The position numbers and the translations under genes are program-made. From NCBI GenBank assembly GCA_943787445.1, contig CALSML010000026.1, forward strand, positions 1-64,000: DNA of 64,000 nucleotides, written 5' to 3'. How positions within the stretch are numbered: position 1 is the stretch's first letter; every line of letters begins with the position of its first letter. Below the pieces are notes generated by a model that was not told the origin of the DNA, ran no database searches, and was given only the letters and a program-made list of their open reading frames with translations. This DNA is from an uncultured Alphaproteobacteria bacterium (lineage in GTDB: Bacteria; Pseudomonadota; Alphaproteobacteria; UBA6615). Positions 38,813 to 49,127 of the stretch are shown here, one piece after another.

Positions 38813-41153
38813 ATGGGTGTTCGTTATTTGGGCGCAGAAGTTCAGCGCATGGAAGACCCCCGACTGCTGACCGGTCACGGTCGTTACGTCGATGACATCA
38901 CCATGGAAGGCATGCTCCACGCCGCCTTCCTGCGTGCCCCGATGGCGCATGCGAAAATCCGGTCGATTGACGCATCGCACGCGCTCGAATTGGCGGGCGT
39001 GCATCGGGTGTTCACCCATGCGGATCTGGGTGAAAAATATGCGCACCGGATGAACCAGCTCTATCCGGCACCGGTCATAGATCAGAACAAAACCCAGTAT
39101 CCGCTGTCCAAGGACGAAGTCTGCTATGTGGGCGAGGCTGTCGCCGTGGTGGTGGCCGATAGCCGTGCCATTGCCGAGGATGCCCTTGCGCTGATCGACG
39201 TGGACTACGAAGCGCTTCCGGCCGTGGTGGATATCATGACGGCACTTGAAGACGGCGCGCCGCTGGCCCATGCGGACACCACATCGAACCTGATGGGCAA
39301 GATGCGCTCAAGCTTCGGCGATATCGAGGAGTCGTTTTCGAAAGCCGATCACGTGTTCTCGGCCAAATTCATGCAGCATCGTGGCGGTTGTCATTCCATG
39401 GAGACGCGCGGCGTCATTGCCCGCGATGATCCCTGGGGCGACGGTTTGACCCTGTGGACCTCGGCCCAGTCGCCCTATCTGATCCGTCGTGCCCTGGCCA
39501 CCTGGCTGGGCGAGTCCGAGGAACGTGTTCGGGTGATCGCTCCGGATGTGGGCGGCGGCTTCGGGCCGAAAGCCGGGTTCTATCCCGAGGAAATTGCCAT
39601 CACATTGGCGGCGCGTTTCATGGAACGCCCGGTCAAGTGGATCGAGGATCGCCGGGAGCATTTCATCTCCACCACGACCCAGCGGGATCAGCATTGGGAT
39701 CTGGAGGTTGCCTGTACGGCCGAAGGAAAAATTCTCGGCCTGCGCGGCACCGTGACCCATGAGAACGGTGCCTATATCCCTTACGGCATTCTGTTGCCCA
39801 ACAGCTCGCTCACACCCCCTGCCGGGGGCCTACTCCATTCCGGCCATCGATGTGGGAGTGGATATCGTGTTCACCAACACGGTTCCGAATTCCCCGGTGC
39901 GTGGTGCGGGACGACCCTGCGGAATTTATGCCGTGGAACGGATGATTCAGGTTGTGTCACGGGAGCTGGACATTGATCCCGCTGACGTGCGCCGCCGGAA
40001 CTATGTGCGTTCGGACCAGATGCCCTATGAAACCGGCGCCAAGCTGCGAGGCGGGGCACCGTGTATCTATGACAGTGGTGACTACGAGGCCTTGCTCGAC
40101 AAGGTTCTGGAGCTGTCTGATTACAGCAGTTTCAAGGAACGACAGGCGGCCGCGCGCGCCGAAGGTCGGTATCTCGGCATTGGTGTGTCCTCCTGTATCG
40201 AGGACACGGGTATGGGCCCCTATGAAGGGACAACCGTGCGCGTCGAGGCTTCCGGCAAGGTTGCCGTTCGGACCGGTGCTGCAAGCCAGGGGCAGGGACA
40301 CCACACGATGATCGCCATGATCGTGGCGGGCAATCTGGGGGTGAAGCCGGAAGACATCATGTTCGAGTCCGCAGACACGGCGAAGTTCTCCCATGGTGTC
40401 GGGACCATAGGCAGTCGTGTTGCTGCGAATGTGGGACCGTCGGCCCATGATGCTGCCTTCCAGGTTCGCGAAAAAGCCCTGAAGCTGGCCGCGGAGGTTC
40501 TTGAAGCTTCGGAAGCCGATCTGGACATCGAAGACGGCGTGGTTCGCGTGAACGGCGCGCCGGACCTTTCGATCACACTGGGTGAACTTGCCATGCAGCT
40601 GACTCCGATGTCGGCGATGCGCGTTCCCTCGGGTTTTGACCCGGTGCTCGAAGCGACCTCCTTTGACGGGTCCAGCGGTGCCCCGATTGCCTGTGGTTCC
40701 AATGTTGCCGAAGTGGAGGTCGATCCCGGTACGGGCGAAGTGAAGGTGCTGCGTTATTCGGTCGCCCATGATTGTGGTGTGATGATCAATCCGATGGTGG
40801 TGCACGGCCAGATCGTGGGCGGTGTGGTCCATGGCATCGGGAACGCGTTGTTCGAGCGCATGATCTATGACGATCAGGGCCAGCCGCTGACCATGAACTA
40901 TGGTGAGTATCTGCTGCCGCTGGCCAGCGAGATGCCACGGATCGATGTCACGCATATGGAAACGCCATCACCGTTGAATTCGCTGGGTGTGAAGGGTGCG
41001 GGCGAAGGCGGGACTATCCCGGCCGCGGCCGCTATCGTTGCCGCTATCGAGAATGCGCTGACGGAGTTTTCCGTGGAGATCGACTACTACCCGGTTGATC
41101 CGCAATACCTGACCGAACTGATCGACAAGGGAACGGCGCAGGCGGCGGAGTAA
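38813..41153 (+). CDS. Molybdenum hydroxylase large (molybdopterin-binding) subunit, one frameshift at about 39815
   Basis: RYLGAEVQRMEDPRLLTGHGRYVDD; VGGGFGPKAGFYPEEI; SPVRGAGRPCGIYAVER; GVKGAGEGGTIPAAAAI. Confidence 0.93.
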
Positions 41154-41162
41154 CCTTCGAAT

Positions 41163-41303
41163 TTAGTCGCTGTCACTGTCGAAGTTGTCGAGCAGGGCAC
41201 GAACGGCGGCGCCGATGCCGCCTTCATGGACGCTGCCGCCTTCGGCCTTGGTGCGCGTTTCATAGGCGTCTTCGCCCAAATCTGAATCTTGTTGATCGTC
41301 CAT
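41163..41303 (-). CDS. Small acidic hypothetical protein (46 aa), not in the ORF track
   Basis: MDDQQDSDLGEDAYETRTKAEGGSVHEGGIGAAVRALLDNFDSDSD*; GAAAGAG upstream; immediately downstream of the AI-2E transporter gene on the same strand. Confidence 0.5.
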   Translation of the reverse strand: MDDQQDSDLGEDAYETRTKAEGGSVHEGGIGAAVRALLDNFDSDSD

Positions 41304-41326
41304 GCTGCTCTTTCAAAACCTTGCGT

Positions 41327-42382
41327 TCAGAGGTGCTCGATTTCACCGTTGCCTGACAACATGATGGCGATTGGACGTGTCGGCGTAAAATAGGAAAACA
41401 CGATCATGGCGATCATGGTCAGGGGCACCGACAGGAACATGCCGGCCAGGCCCCAGATGCTGCCCCAGACGGCCAGCGAAATCAGCACCACCAACGGGGA
41501 TATGTTGAGAGAGGTGCCCATCAGCCGTGGCTCGACAACATTTCCGATCAGGAACTGCGTGGCACCGCCACCGATCAGCACCGCGAGGACCGGTCCAATG
41601 GTGGCAAACTGCACCACGGCGAGCAGGGTCGGCAGAAGGATTCCGAGCAGGGAGCCGATGGTGGGAATGTAGTTCAACAGGAAGATCACAAATCCCCAGA
41701 ACGCGGCGAAATCGACGCCCACGATCAGTAGAATGCCATAGCTGATCGCACCGGTTGCGACGCTGGCCAGTGTCTTGATGGCCACATAGGACTGGATCTG
41801 GGTCTGCATACGCCGGAGCAGGTCGCGCACGTCCTGGCGTTTTTTCGGATCGGGAAACAGAGCGTTGATTTTCTTCTCGAAACTGCCCTGTTCGATCAGG
41901 AGAAACAGCACATAGACGAGGACGATCCCCAGTGAACCTGCAAATCCGGCAACGGCCGACGCCAGTCCCGAGATCAGTGCACGAATATCTATTTCATCGA
42001 CGATTTTCGCGATATCCGGGGGTTCCTGGAATCCGGCGAATTGCGAGGCACTGAGGACCAGTTTCTCGAAATTGGCCTGATAGAACGGGGCTGCTGCGGC
42101 GACCTGAGAAATGTTGTCGCTGATCAGTTCGGCCACCAGCGCAATGGCGATCACGACAATGACGACCGCGCCAATCAGCCTGAGCCAGAGCGGAAGATGT
42201 TCGCCGACCACGGGGATGCGGTTGAAGAACCGTGCGAGTGCGTTAAGCAGATACCAGATCACGATGGCGACGGCGATCGGGATCAGCAGATCGCGACCCT
42301 CGATCAGGAAGAAGATCGTCAGTGCCGCGATGAGCGCTGCGCCCGCGAAAGCGCCTATCCGGGCCGGTGCTGTGTCGCTCAT
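41327..42382 (-). CDS. AI-2E family transporter (PerM-like)
   Basis: Multi-TM; FWGFVIFLLNYIPTIGSLLGILLPTLLAVVQF; NVVEPRLMGTSLNISPLVVLISLAVWGSIWGLAGMFLSVPLT. Confidence 0.92.
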   Translation of the reverse strand: MSDTAPARIGAFAGAALIAALTIFFLIEGRDLLIPIAVAIVIWYLLNALARFFNRIPVVGEHLPLWLRLIGAVVIVVIAIALVAELISDNISQVAAAAPFYQANFEKLVLSASQFAGFQEPPDIAKIVDEIDIRALISGLASAVAGFAGSLGIVLVYVLFLLIEQGSFEKKINALFPDPKKRQDVRDLLRRMQTQIQSYVAIKTLASVATGAISYGILLIVGVDFAAFWGFVIFLLNYIPTIGSLLGILLPTLLAVVQFATIGPVLAVLIGGGATQFLIGNVVEPRLMGTSLNISPLVVLISLAVWGSIWGLAGMFLSVPLTMIAMIVFSYFTPTRPIAIMLSGNGEIEHL

Positions 42383-42580
42383 CTGTTCCATTCCCCGCAG
42401 GTTTTCAGACTTTGTGCAGGCGCTGTCACGCAAACACGCCATAGCGTTTAACATAGCTGAGGCTGATTTGGCCTGTCAGCGTTGACGTGTCTGATCCGTT
42501 GGTGGTTTTCTGCCTGCCAGCAGAACGCATGTTTCGGAAATGGAGGATGCGCAACCGGACCCGATTTGGAGGACAAGTAC

Positions 42581-43153
42581 GTGACAACAAAGTTGGAAGG
42601 ATCGCGCCTGGGGCGCGTGGAACGTGAGGATTGCCCGGCAGAATATCTCGACGCCTATGACGAGGTTTTACGTACCCGCGGCATGGAAAAAATGCCGAAT
42701 GTGTTTGCCCTGCTTGCCAACAGTCCCGGTGCACTGTCCACGGTTTGCCCGGTTGGCGCCCATGTGCGTTACGGCACCGACTTTGATGATGCGCTGCGCG
42801 AATTCGTGATTCTGACCGTCGCGCAGGAACTGCGCTGTACCTATGAATGGGTTCATCACCACGTGGTGGCCAAGAAAATCGGTGCCTCGGAGGACCTGCT
42901 GAAGAAGATTGGCACGCCAGAGATCGAGGCGGAGCCTGGTGAGCTTGGGCTGGCAACGCGATATGCGCGGATGCTGACCCGGAATGAAGACATTCCCGAC
43001 GGGATGGTCGATGCGCTCAAGGCGGCATTCGGCATCGAAGGCTTTGTCGATATGACCGTGATGATCGGCTATTATGGCATGCTGGCGCGGTTCATCAACA
43101 CGGTCAAAATTCCGATTGAACCCGAGTACGAAATCCCACCATTCATTGTTTAG
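42581..43153 (+). CDS. Carboxymuconolactone decarboxylase (AhpD-like) family protein
   Basis: REFVILTVAQELRCTYEWVHHHVVAKKIG; GTG start after GGAGGA. Confidence 0.85.
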   Translation: MTTKLEGSRLGRVEREDCPAEYLDAYDEVLRTRGMEKMPNVFALLANSPGALSTVCPVGAHVRYGTDFDDALREFVILTVAQELRCTYEWVHHHVVAKKIGASEDLLKKIGTPEIEAEPGELGLATRYARMLTRNEDIPDGMVDALKAAFGIEGFVDMTVMIGYYGMLARFINTVKIPIEPEYEIPPFIV

Positions 43154-43227
43154 GTGTCTGCACCGTTGATGCAATCGGGATCGGGTTGCACCACCGGTGC
43201 TGCCTGTTTCCCTGAGGTTTGAAGTCG

Positions 43228-44821
43228 ATGTTGAAATCCACTTACGCGTCCAACGGAATGGTCGTTGCGCCGCATCACCTGGCTGCAGAATCCGGTCTGG
43301 CCGTCTTGCGAGAAGGCGGCAATGCCCTTGAGGCGATGATCGCGGCAGCTGCATCGATCGCTGTGGTCTATCCTCACATGAATTCGATCGGTGGCGATGG
43401 ATTCTGGGTGATCTCGCCCGCCGATGGAGACCCCATTGCCATTGATGCCTGCGGTGTAGCGGGCCGTGGTGCCACCATTGTGCGCTATCGCGAAGAAGAA
43501 GGGTTGGACGAAATTCCGGCGCGTGGGCCGCTGGCGGCTCTGACGGTGGCCGGCACGGTGTCTGGCTGGGGATTGGCCAAACAGATGTCGGAGCAATGGG
43601 GCGGGACAATGCCGCTCGACCGGCTGCTGGAAGATGCCGTGGGCTATGCCCGTGATGGCGTGGCCGTCACGGAAGGTCAGGCGCGCCTGACAACGGAGAA
43701 GCTGCCGGAGATGGGGCTGGCCGCCGGCTTTACCGAGGTTTACACGCCTGGCGGGGCCCGTGCCCGGATGTGGTGATGTCTTTCGCCAGCCGCGTCTCTC
43801 GGCCACTCTGGAACAGATTGGCCGCGCCGGGACGGAAGATTTCTACCGGGGCGATCTGGCGCGTATGATTACGGCTGATCTGGAGAATGTGGGAAGCCCC
43901 GTCCATGGCAGCGATCTGGCGGCGCATCAGGCCAAAGCTGTCACGCCGCTTTCGCTGCGCGTCGGGGATGCCACGGTCTACAATATGCGTCCGCCCACCC
44001 AGGGGTTGGCCTCGCTGCTGATTCTGGGCGCTTTCGCGAAGATGGAGTGTGCCGAGGCGGATGGCTGCGATTTCGTGCATCTTCTGGTCGAGGCCAGCAA
44101 GCAGGCATTTGCCATCCGCGATCGCCATATCACCGACGAAGACTATATGAGCCCGCCGCCGGAATCCTTCCTGACCGAAAAGGTCGTGGCCAAACTCGCC
44201 GCCGGGATCGATCCGAAGACGGCATCGGTTTGGAAGCGCGGCGGCATCGACAGTGACACCATCTGGATGGGGGTGATGGACCGACACGGGAATGCGGTCA
44301 GTTTCATTCAAAGTGTCTACTGGGAATTTGGAGCCGGCGTGGTCCTGCCCGAGAGCGGGATCACTTGGCAGAACCGCGGTGCGAGCTTTGCGCTCGACCC
44401 GGACGCCCTCAACCCGCTGCAGCCGGGACGCAAGCCGTTCCACACACTCAACCCTGCCCTAGCACGCCTCGACGATGGGCGGGTGGTCTCCTATGGCACC
44501 ATGGGCGGTGAAGGCCAGCCGCAGACCCAGGCGGCGGTGTTCAACCGCATTGTCCGTTACGGACAGCCTGTACAGCAGGCGCTTACAGCGCCGCGCTGGT
44601 TGCTGGGCCGCACCTGGGGCAGCGACAGCACCAATTTGAAAGTCGAGTCCCGCTTCCCGGATGAGGTGATCGAGGCTCTGCGGACCGCCGGTCAGGATGT
44701 CGAGGTGGTTGGGCCCTACAGCGATCTGATGGGCCATGCGGGAGCGCTGGTGCGTCGGCCGGACGGCATGATCGAAGCCGGGTTTGATCCGCGCAGCGAT
44801 GGCGCCGCGCGGGGCTTCTGA
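43228..44821 (+). CDS. Gamma-glutamyltransferase family protein, one frameshift at about 43753
   Basis: MVVAPHHLAAESGLAVLREGGNALEAMIAAAASIAVVYPHMNSIGGDGFW; DTIWMGVMDRHGNAVSFIQSVYWEFGAGV. Confidence 0.9.
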
Positions 44822-44822
44822 T

Positions 44823-45458
44823 GTGAGCAGGGCCGAACTCAGTTTTCTTCCCGAACATTTTGCGCGTAAGGACGAGGATGATGATGCCACGTTCTATGAG
44901 CCACCGCGTATGGTGCATCATCTCGACGAACCGGCACGCACTGCCCTGACGTCCTTCTATACCGGAATTTTGCCTGGACAAGCCCGGGTTCTCGATCTGA
45001 TGTCGAGTTGGGTCTCGCATCTGCCCGAGATGACGTTTCAGGAAGTCTCCGGCCTCGGCATGAATGCCGCGGAACTGGAAGCCAATCCCGTGCTGACGGC
45101 GCGGTATGTGCAGGATCTGAACGCCGATCCGGTATTGCCGTTTGATGATGCCAGCTTCGATGCCTGCCTCATCGCGCTGTCGGTGCAGTATCTCACCCGG
45201 CCATCGGAAGTGTTTGCCGAGATCGGACGGGTGCTGGTCTCTGGCGGCGTCTGTGCCGTCAGCTTCTCCAACCGTTGTTTTCCGACCAAGGCGGTGGCGG
45301 TGTGGCACGCGCTGGATGATTCCGGCCATATCGGGCTGGTCACAACCTATCTCCGTCAGGCGGATCTGTTTGAAGAGCCAGTCTATGCGGATCTCTCGCC
45401 CCATCCCGGGCGCAGCGATCCGCTCTTCGTCGTGACAGCCAAGCGAAACGGACACTGA
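44823..45458 (+). CDS. SAM-dependent methyltransferase (type 11-like)
   Basis: ARVLDLMSSWVSHLP; LPFDDASFDACLIALSVQYLTRPSEVFAEIGRVLVSGGVCAVSFSNRCF; probable GTG start. Confidence 0.8.
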   Translation: MSRAELSFLPEHFARKDEDDDATFYEPPRMVHHLDEPARTALTSFYTGILPGQARVLDLMSSWVSHLPEMTFQEVSGLGMNAAELEANPVLTARYVQDLNADPVLPFDDASFDACLIALSVQYLTRPSEVFAEIGRVLVSGGVCAVSFSNRCFPTKAVAVWHALDDSGHIGLVTTYLRQADLFEEPVYADLSPHPGRSDPLFVVTAKRNGH

Positions 45459-45476
45459 ACAAAAGGTACGAATGGA

Positions 45477-46058
45477 ATGACACAGGCAACATCCGATGAT
45501 GGCATGGACGGCCGGCTCAAACTGCTGACCGACGCCGATATGGACGATGCGCAGCGGGCGCTGGCTGCGCATATGATTGCGAGTAAAACGGGACGGATAA
45601 TCGGGCCGATGAATGCCTGGTTGCGCAGCCCGTCCTTGGCAAAGCACGCCTTCGGACTCGGCGACTACGCACGTCACGGCACAAGCCACGAGAAACGCAT
45701 CTCCGAGCTGGTGATCGTGATGACCGCGCGCCATTGGTCAGCGCGACTCGAATGGTGCGTTCACAAGGTCGAAGCGTTGGTTGCTGGGCTCGATCCGGCG
45801 ATCATCGATGCGATCGAGGACCGCACGCGGCCCAGCTTTGCGCATGCCGATGAGGAACTGGTCTACGATCTGATCTCTGAGCTGCTCGACACCAGACAGG
45901 TCAGTGACGCGGTTTATGACCGGGCCATTGCATTGTTCGGTGAGGCGAAGCTGGTCGAGTTGATTGCCATTTTCGGCCACTACAATCACGTGGCCGCTGT
46001 GCTCAACACGTTTCGCGTGAAGGTACCTGAGGGCTGGGCCGAGCCGCTGAAGGACTAG
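45477..46058 (+). CDS. Carboxymuconolactone decarboxylase family protein
   Basis: SHEKRISELVIVMTARHWSARLEWCVHKVEALVAGL. Confidence 0.85.
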   Translation: MTQATSDDGMDGRLKLLTDADMDDAQRALAAHMIASKTGRIIGPMNAWLRSPSLAKHAFGLGDYARHGTSHEKRISELVIVMTARHWSARLEWCVHKVEALVAGLDPAIIDAIEDRTRPSFAHADEELVYDLISELLDTRQVSDAVYDRAIALFGEAKLVELIAIFGHYNHVAAVLNTFRVKVPEGWAEPLKD

Positions 46059-46110
46059 GTGCCCCGGACTATCGCAAATACGGGACCGTCAAACGGCCCA
46101 CGCGTTTCTA

Positions 46111-47108
46111 TCTCCCGGTGGCTGCGCCTTCTCCGTTAAAGGCCCGCATCAGGAAGGCGCCGACCTCGGCGTTGGAGCGGGCGCGGATGGCGTCGTCCCG
46201 GCCGATCAGATAGCCCTCACTGCCGACACAGGCACTTAAGAACAGCTTGCGGAGGAACGGCCCGGTCATGGGTAGAAAGGTGAATGTGTCCCGGACTACA
46301 CCCTTTTCGTTCACATTGAATTCGCAGGGGGGCAAGGTTCCGGCCAATGGTGCGCGGTCCGGCGAACCTGCCATCCCATTGATGATAGGCACCTTCATAG
46401 ATTGTGAAGGCCGCCTCTGCGCCACCTTCGCGCAGATCCTCGACGATCTCGTTGCAGCGCTCCGGGTCAACGATTTCGTCTTCGGCACCGGCGAGCAACA
46501 GGACCGGAGCGCCGGTCGCGCGCGTGTTGTCGAAACGCGCCAGGCAGGGGCCATAAAACGAGATGTGGGCGGCAAACCGCGGTCCGTCCGGACTCAACGT
46601 GGCGGCGGTCTGTTCGAAGGCGGCCAGCATGGTGGACATGCCGCCATAGGAAAATCCCATGAGTGCGACCTTGCTGTAGTCGATCTGAGGCAGGCTGTCG
46701 AGATGGCGCAGACCTGCATATGCATCCGCGATCAGCATGGTTTCGGTGACTTCAAGCAGGCGGTCGATAAAGCCTGTGGCCCAATCCCGGCGTGCGCCGA
46801 AGGCGTCCACCACCAGCGCTGCGACACCCATCTCGGCAAACTGCGCTCCATAGGTCAGTTCGCGCGCGCCGAGAACACCGGCAGCGCCGTGCAACAGAAC
46901 AACTGCGGGCACCGGATTCTCCGCGCTGGCCGAATCCGGCAGGAAGAGCGTGGCCTGTGCATCGGTCGGCGGATCGAGCTGTTCGCTCTTTCCGACTTCC
47001 CACAGTGTGAAAGGGCTGTGGCTTGGATAGCTGATCCGCTCCCCTGTAGTGCGGTTCAGGGAGTCCGGATCATAGCGGCAATGGCAGCCGAAAAAAAAGA
47101 CGGTTCAT
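46111..47108 (-). CDS. Dienelactone hydrolase family protein, two frameshifts (about 46327 and 47091)
   Basis: PAVVLLHGAAGVLGARELTYGAQFAEMG; LMGFSYGGMSTMLAAFEQT; LLLAGAEDEIVDPE. Confidence 0.85.
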
Positions 47109-47215
47109 ATCAGTTCTGCAAATACGGAACGGGGACGTGGCGGCCCCAGATTGATATAAACAGATTAAGCGCGGCGTTCAGATCGTGCGATTCAACTTGT
47201 CGGGAGAAACAGCGC

Positions 47216-47989
47216 ATGGCGCTTGAGCTTTACCATTCAGGACATTCGACGTGCAGTCAGAAGGTTCGGATTTGTCTGGCCGAAAAAGGCATCGACTGGG
47301 TCAGCCACGAGCTGCATTTCGCCACTGGCGATCACCTGACACCGGAATACCTCAAGCTCAATCCGAACGGCGTGGTGCCCACACTCGTTCATGACGGTGA
47401 GCCGGTCATCGAATCCTCGGTGATCGTGGAATATCTCGACGAGATTTATCCCGAGCCACCGATGGTGCCGCGTGACCCGTTGGGCCGGGCCCGGTTACGG
47501 TCCTGGATGCGATACATGGAAGAGGTACCGACACCGGCGGTCCGGGTGCCGTCCTTCAACGAAGTATTCCGGCCACTCCGCTATGAGAATGCTACCGATG
47601 AGGAGTTCGAGGCCCGAGTTGAGAAGATGCCCCTGCGCAAGGCCTTTTATCGCCGCATGGGACGGACCGACGGGTTTGGCGACGCCGAGGTCGACAATGC
47701 CCTGGCCCAAATTCGACAGACGGCCGAACGGATCGACGAGGCAGTCTCGAGCTTAGGCGGACCCTGGATTCTGGGTGAGCAGTACACCCTCATCGATGCC
47801 ACTCTCACGCCGTTGATCCAGCGCATGGCCGATCTGGGATATGCCCGGATCTGGCAGGATGACTTGCCGGAGATGGCCAGATGGTTCGAACGGATCAAGG
47901 CGCGGCCGTCCTTCGACATTGCGTTCTATCCGGGCACCAATGTCAGTGAGAAGTATCCGCAGTTTTTCGAGAAGGAAACGTCAGCATGA
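47216..47989 (+). CDS. Glutathione S-transferase family protein (first of tandem pair)
   Basis: LELYHSGHSTCSQKVRICLAEKGIDW..LNPNGVVPTLVHDGEPVIESSVIVEYLDEIYPE. Confidence 0.92.
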   Translation: MALELYHSGHSTCSQKVRICLAEKGIDWVSHELHFATGDHLTPEYLKLNPNGVVPTLVHDGEPVIESSVIVEYLDEIYPEPPMVPRDPLGRARLRSWMRYMEEVPTPAVRVPSFNEVFRPLRYENATDEEFEARVEKMPLRKAFYRRMGRTDGFGDAEVDNALAQIRQTAERIDEAVSSLGGPWILGEQYTLIDATLTPLIQRMADLGYARIWQDDLPEMARWFERIKARPSFDIAFYPGTNVSEKYPQFFEKETSA

Positions 47990-48789
47990 CCTTTGAAATG
48001 TATCAGGCCCCACAATCGACCTGCAGCCAGAAGGTGCGCATCACGCTGGCGGAGAAAGGTCTGCTGGAGATGAACAAGGACTGGATTGAGCACGATGTGG
48101 ATCTTGGGAAGTTTGAACAGCTCGAGCCAGATTATCTGAAGCTCAATCCCAATGGTGTGGTCCCGACGTTTGTTCACGATGGCACGATCCTGATTGAGTC
48201 TTCCGCCATTCTCGAATATCTCGAAGAGGTCATTCCCGACCCGGCACTCGCACCGGGCGATGCTGTGGGGCGCGCCCGGATGCGGGCCTGGATGCGTTAT
48301 ATCGATGAAGTTCCCACCGTCGCGGTGCGGGTGCCGACCTTCGCCAACATGCTGGCACCCATGCGCTTTGCAAAATCCAATGACGCGGAATTTGCCGCGC
48401 ATGCGGACCGGCTGCCGCTGCGCAAACAATTTTATCAGCGCATGTCGCAGAACGGTTTTGGGAAATCCGAACTGGAGTATGCCGAATTCCAGATTCGTCA
48501 GACCTGCGAACGGATCGAGGCAGCGATTCAGAAGAATGGCGGTCCATGGATCATGGGCAAGCAGTACACGATGGTCGATGCGCAGGTAACGCCACTGATC
48601 GACCGGATGGAAGATCTCGGCTACGGGTTTCTGTGGGAAGACGATCTGCCGGTGATGACAGCCTGGTTCAGGCGCCTTCAGGAACGTCCCTCTTATGCGG
48701 CCGCGTTCTATCCCGGGGCGCGTATTTCTCAGCGCTATCCCGAAGTGTATCGTACCGCGAGCGACCTCAAGGCCGAACGAGGCTTTTAG
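47986..48789 (+). CDS. Glutathione S-transferase family protein (second of tandem pair)
   Basis: FEMYQAPQSTCSQKVRITLAEKGLLEMNKDWIEHDVDLGKFEQLEPDYLKLNPNGVVPTFVHDG; ATGA start/stop overlap with the previous gene. Confidence 0.92.
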   Translation: MTFEMYQAPQSTCSQKVRITLAEKGLLEMNKDWIEHDVDLGKFEQLEPDYLKLNPNGVVPTFVHDGTILIESSAILEYLEEVIPDPALAPGDAVGRARMRAWMRYIDEVPTVAVRVPTFANMLAPMRFAKSNDAEFAAHADRLPLRKQFYQRMSQNGFGKSELEYAEFQIRQTCERIEAAIQKNGGPWIMGKQYTMVDAQVTPLIDRMEDLGYGFLWEDDLPVMTAWFRRLQERPSYAAAFYPGARISQRYPEVYRTASDLKAERGF

Positions 48790-49097
48790 AGCGGCGGGAA
48801 GGGGCCAATGCGCTCCTCATATGCCTTGGTTGCCGGATGTTCGATAATCGGTGTGACATCCACGCTCATCCAGGGGTGTAGCGGGAAAGACGAGATCAGT
48901 GCGTGGAACTCTTCAAGCGTGTCGGTCTCCCAGACCGAGTAGTTTTCCCGCGCGCCGACAATTCGCCAGATTTTGCGCAATTGCCCGGCGTTGATGGCCT
49001 CAATCGCCCGTTCGGATTCTGCTTCTCCGAGTTTCTGGACTTTCTTTGGGTCCATGTCGCCGGGCAGGTCAACCTTGATATGCACCATGAACTGCAT
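48786..49097 (-). CDS. Muconolactone delta-isomerase-like protein
   Basis: MQFMVHIKVDLPGDMDPKKVQKLGEAESERAIEAINAGQLRKIWRIVGARENYSVWETDTLEEFHALISSFPLHPWM. Confidence 0.88.
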   Translation of the reverse strand: MQFMVHIKVDLPGDMDPKKVQKLGEAESERAIEAINAGQLRKIWRIVGARENYSVWETDTLEEFHALISSFPLHPWMSVDVTPIIEHPATKAYEERIGPFPPL

Positions 49098-49127
49098 GTG
49101 ATATTTCCTTGGATGTTGCGAGGATGA

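Noticed and set aside
36840-41153. Carbon monoxide dehydrogenase (coxMSL) operon
   Set aside because: The large subunit lacks the form I AYxCSFR loop and no coxDEF accessory genes are visible; a generic Mo hydroxylase is safer.
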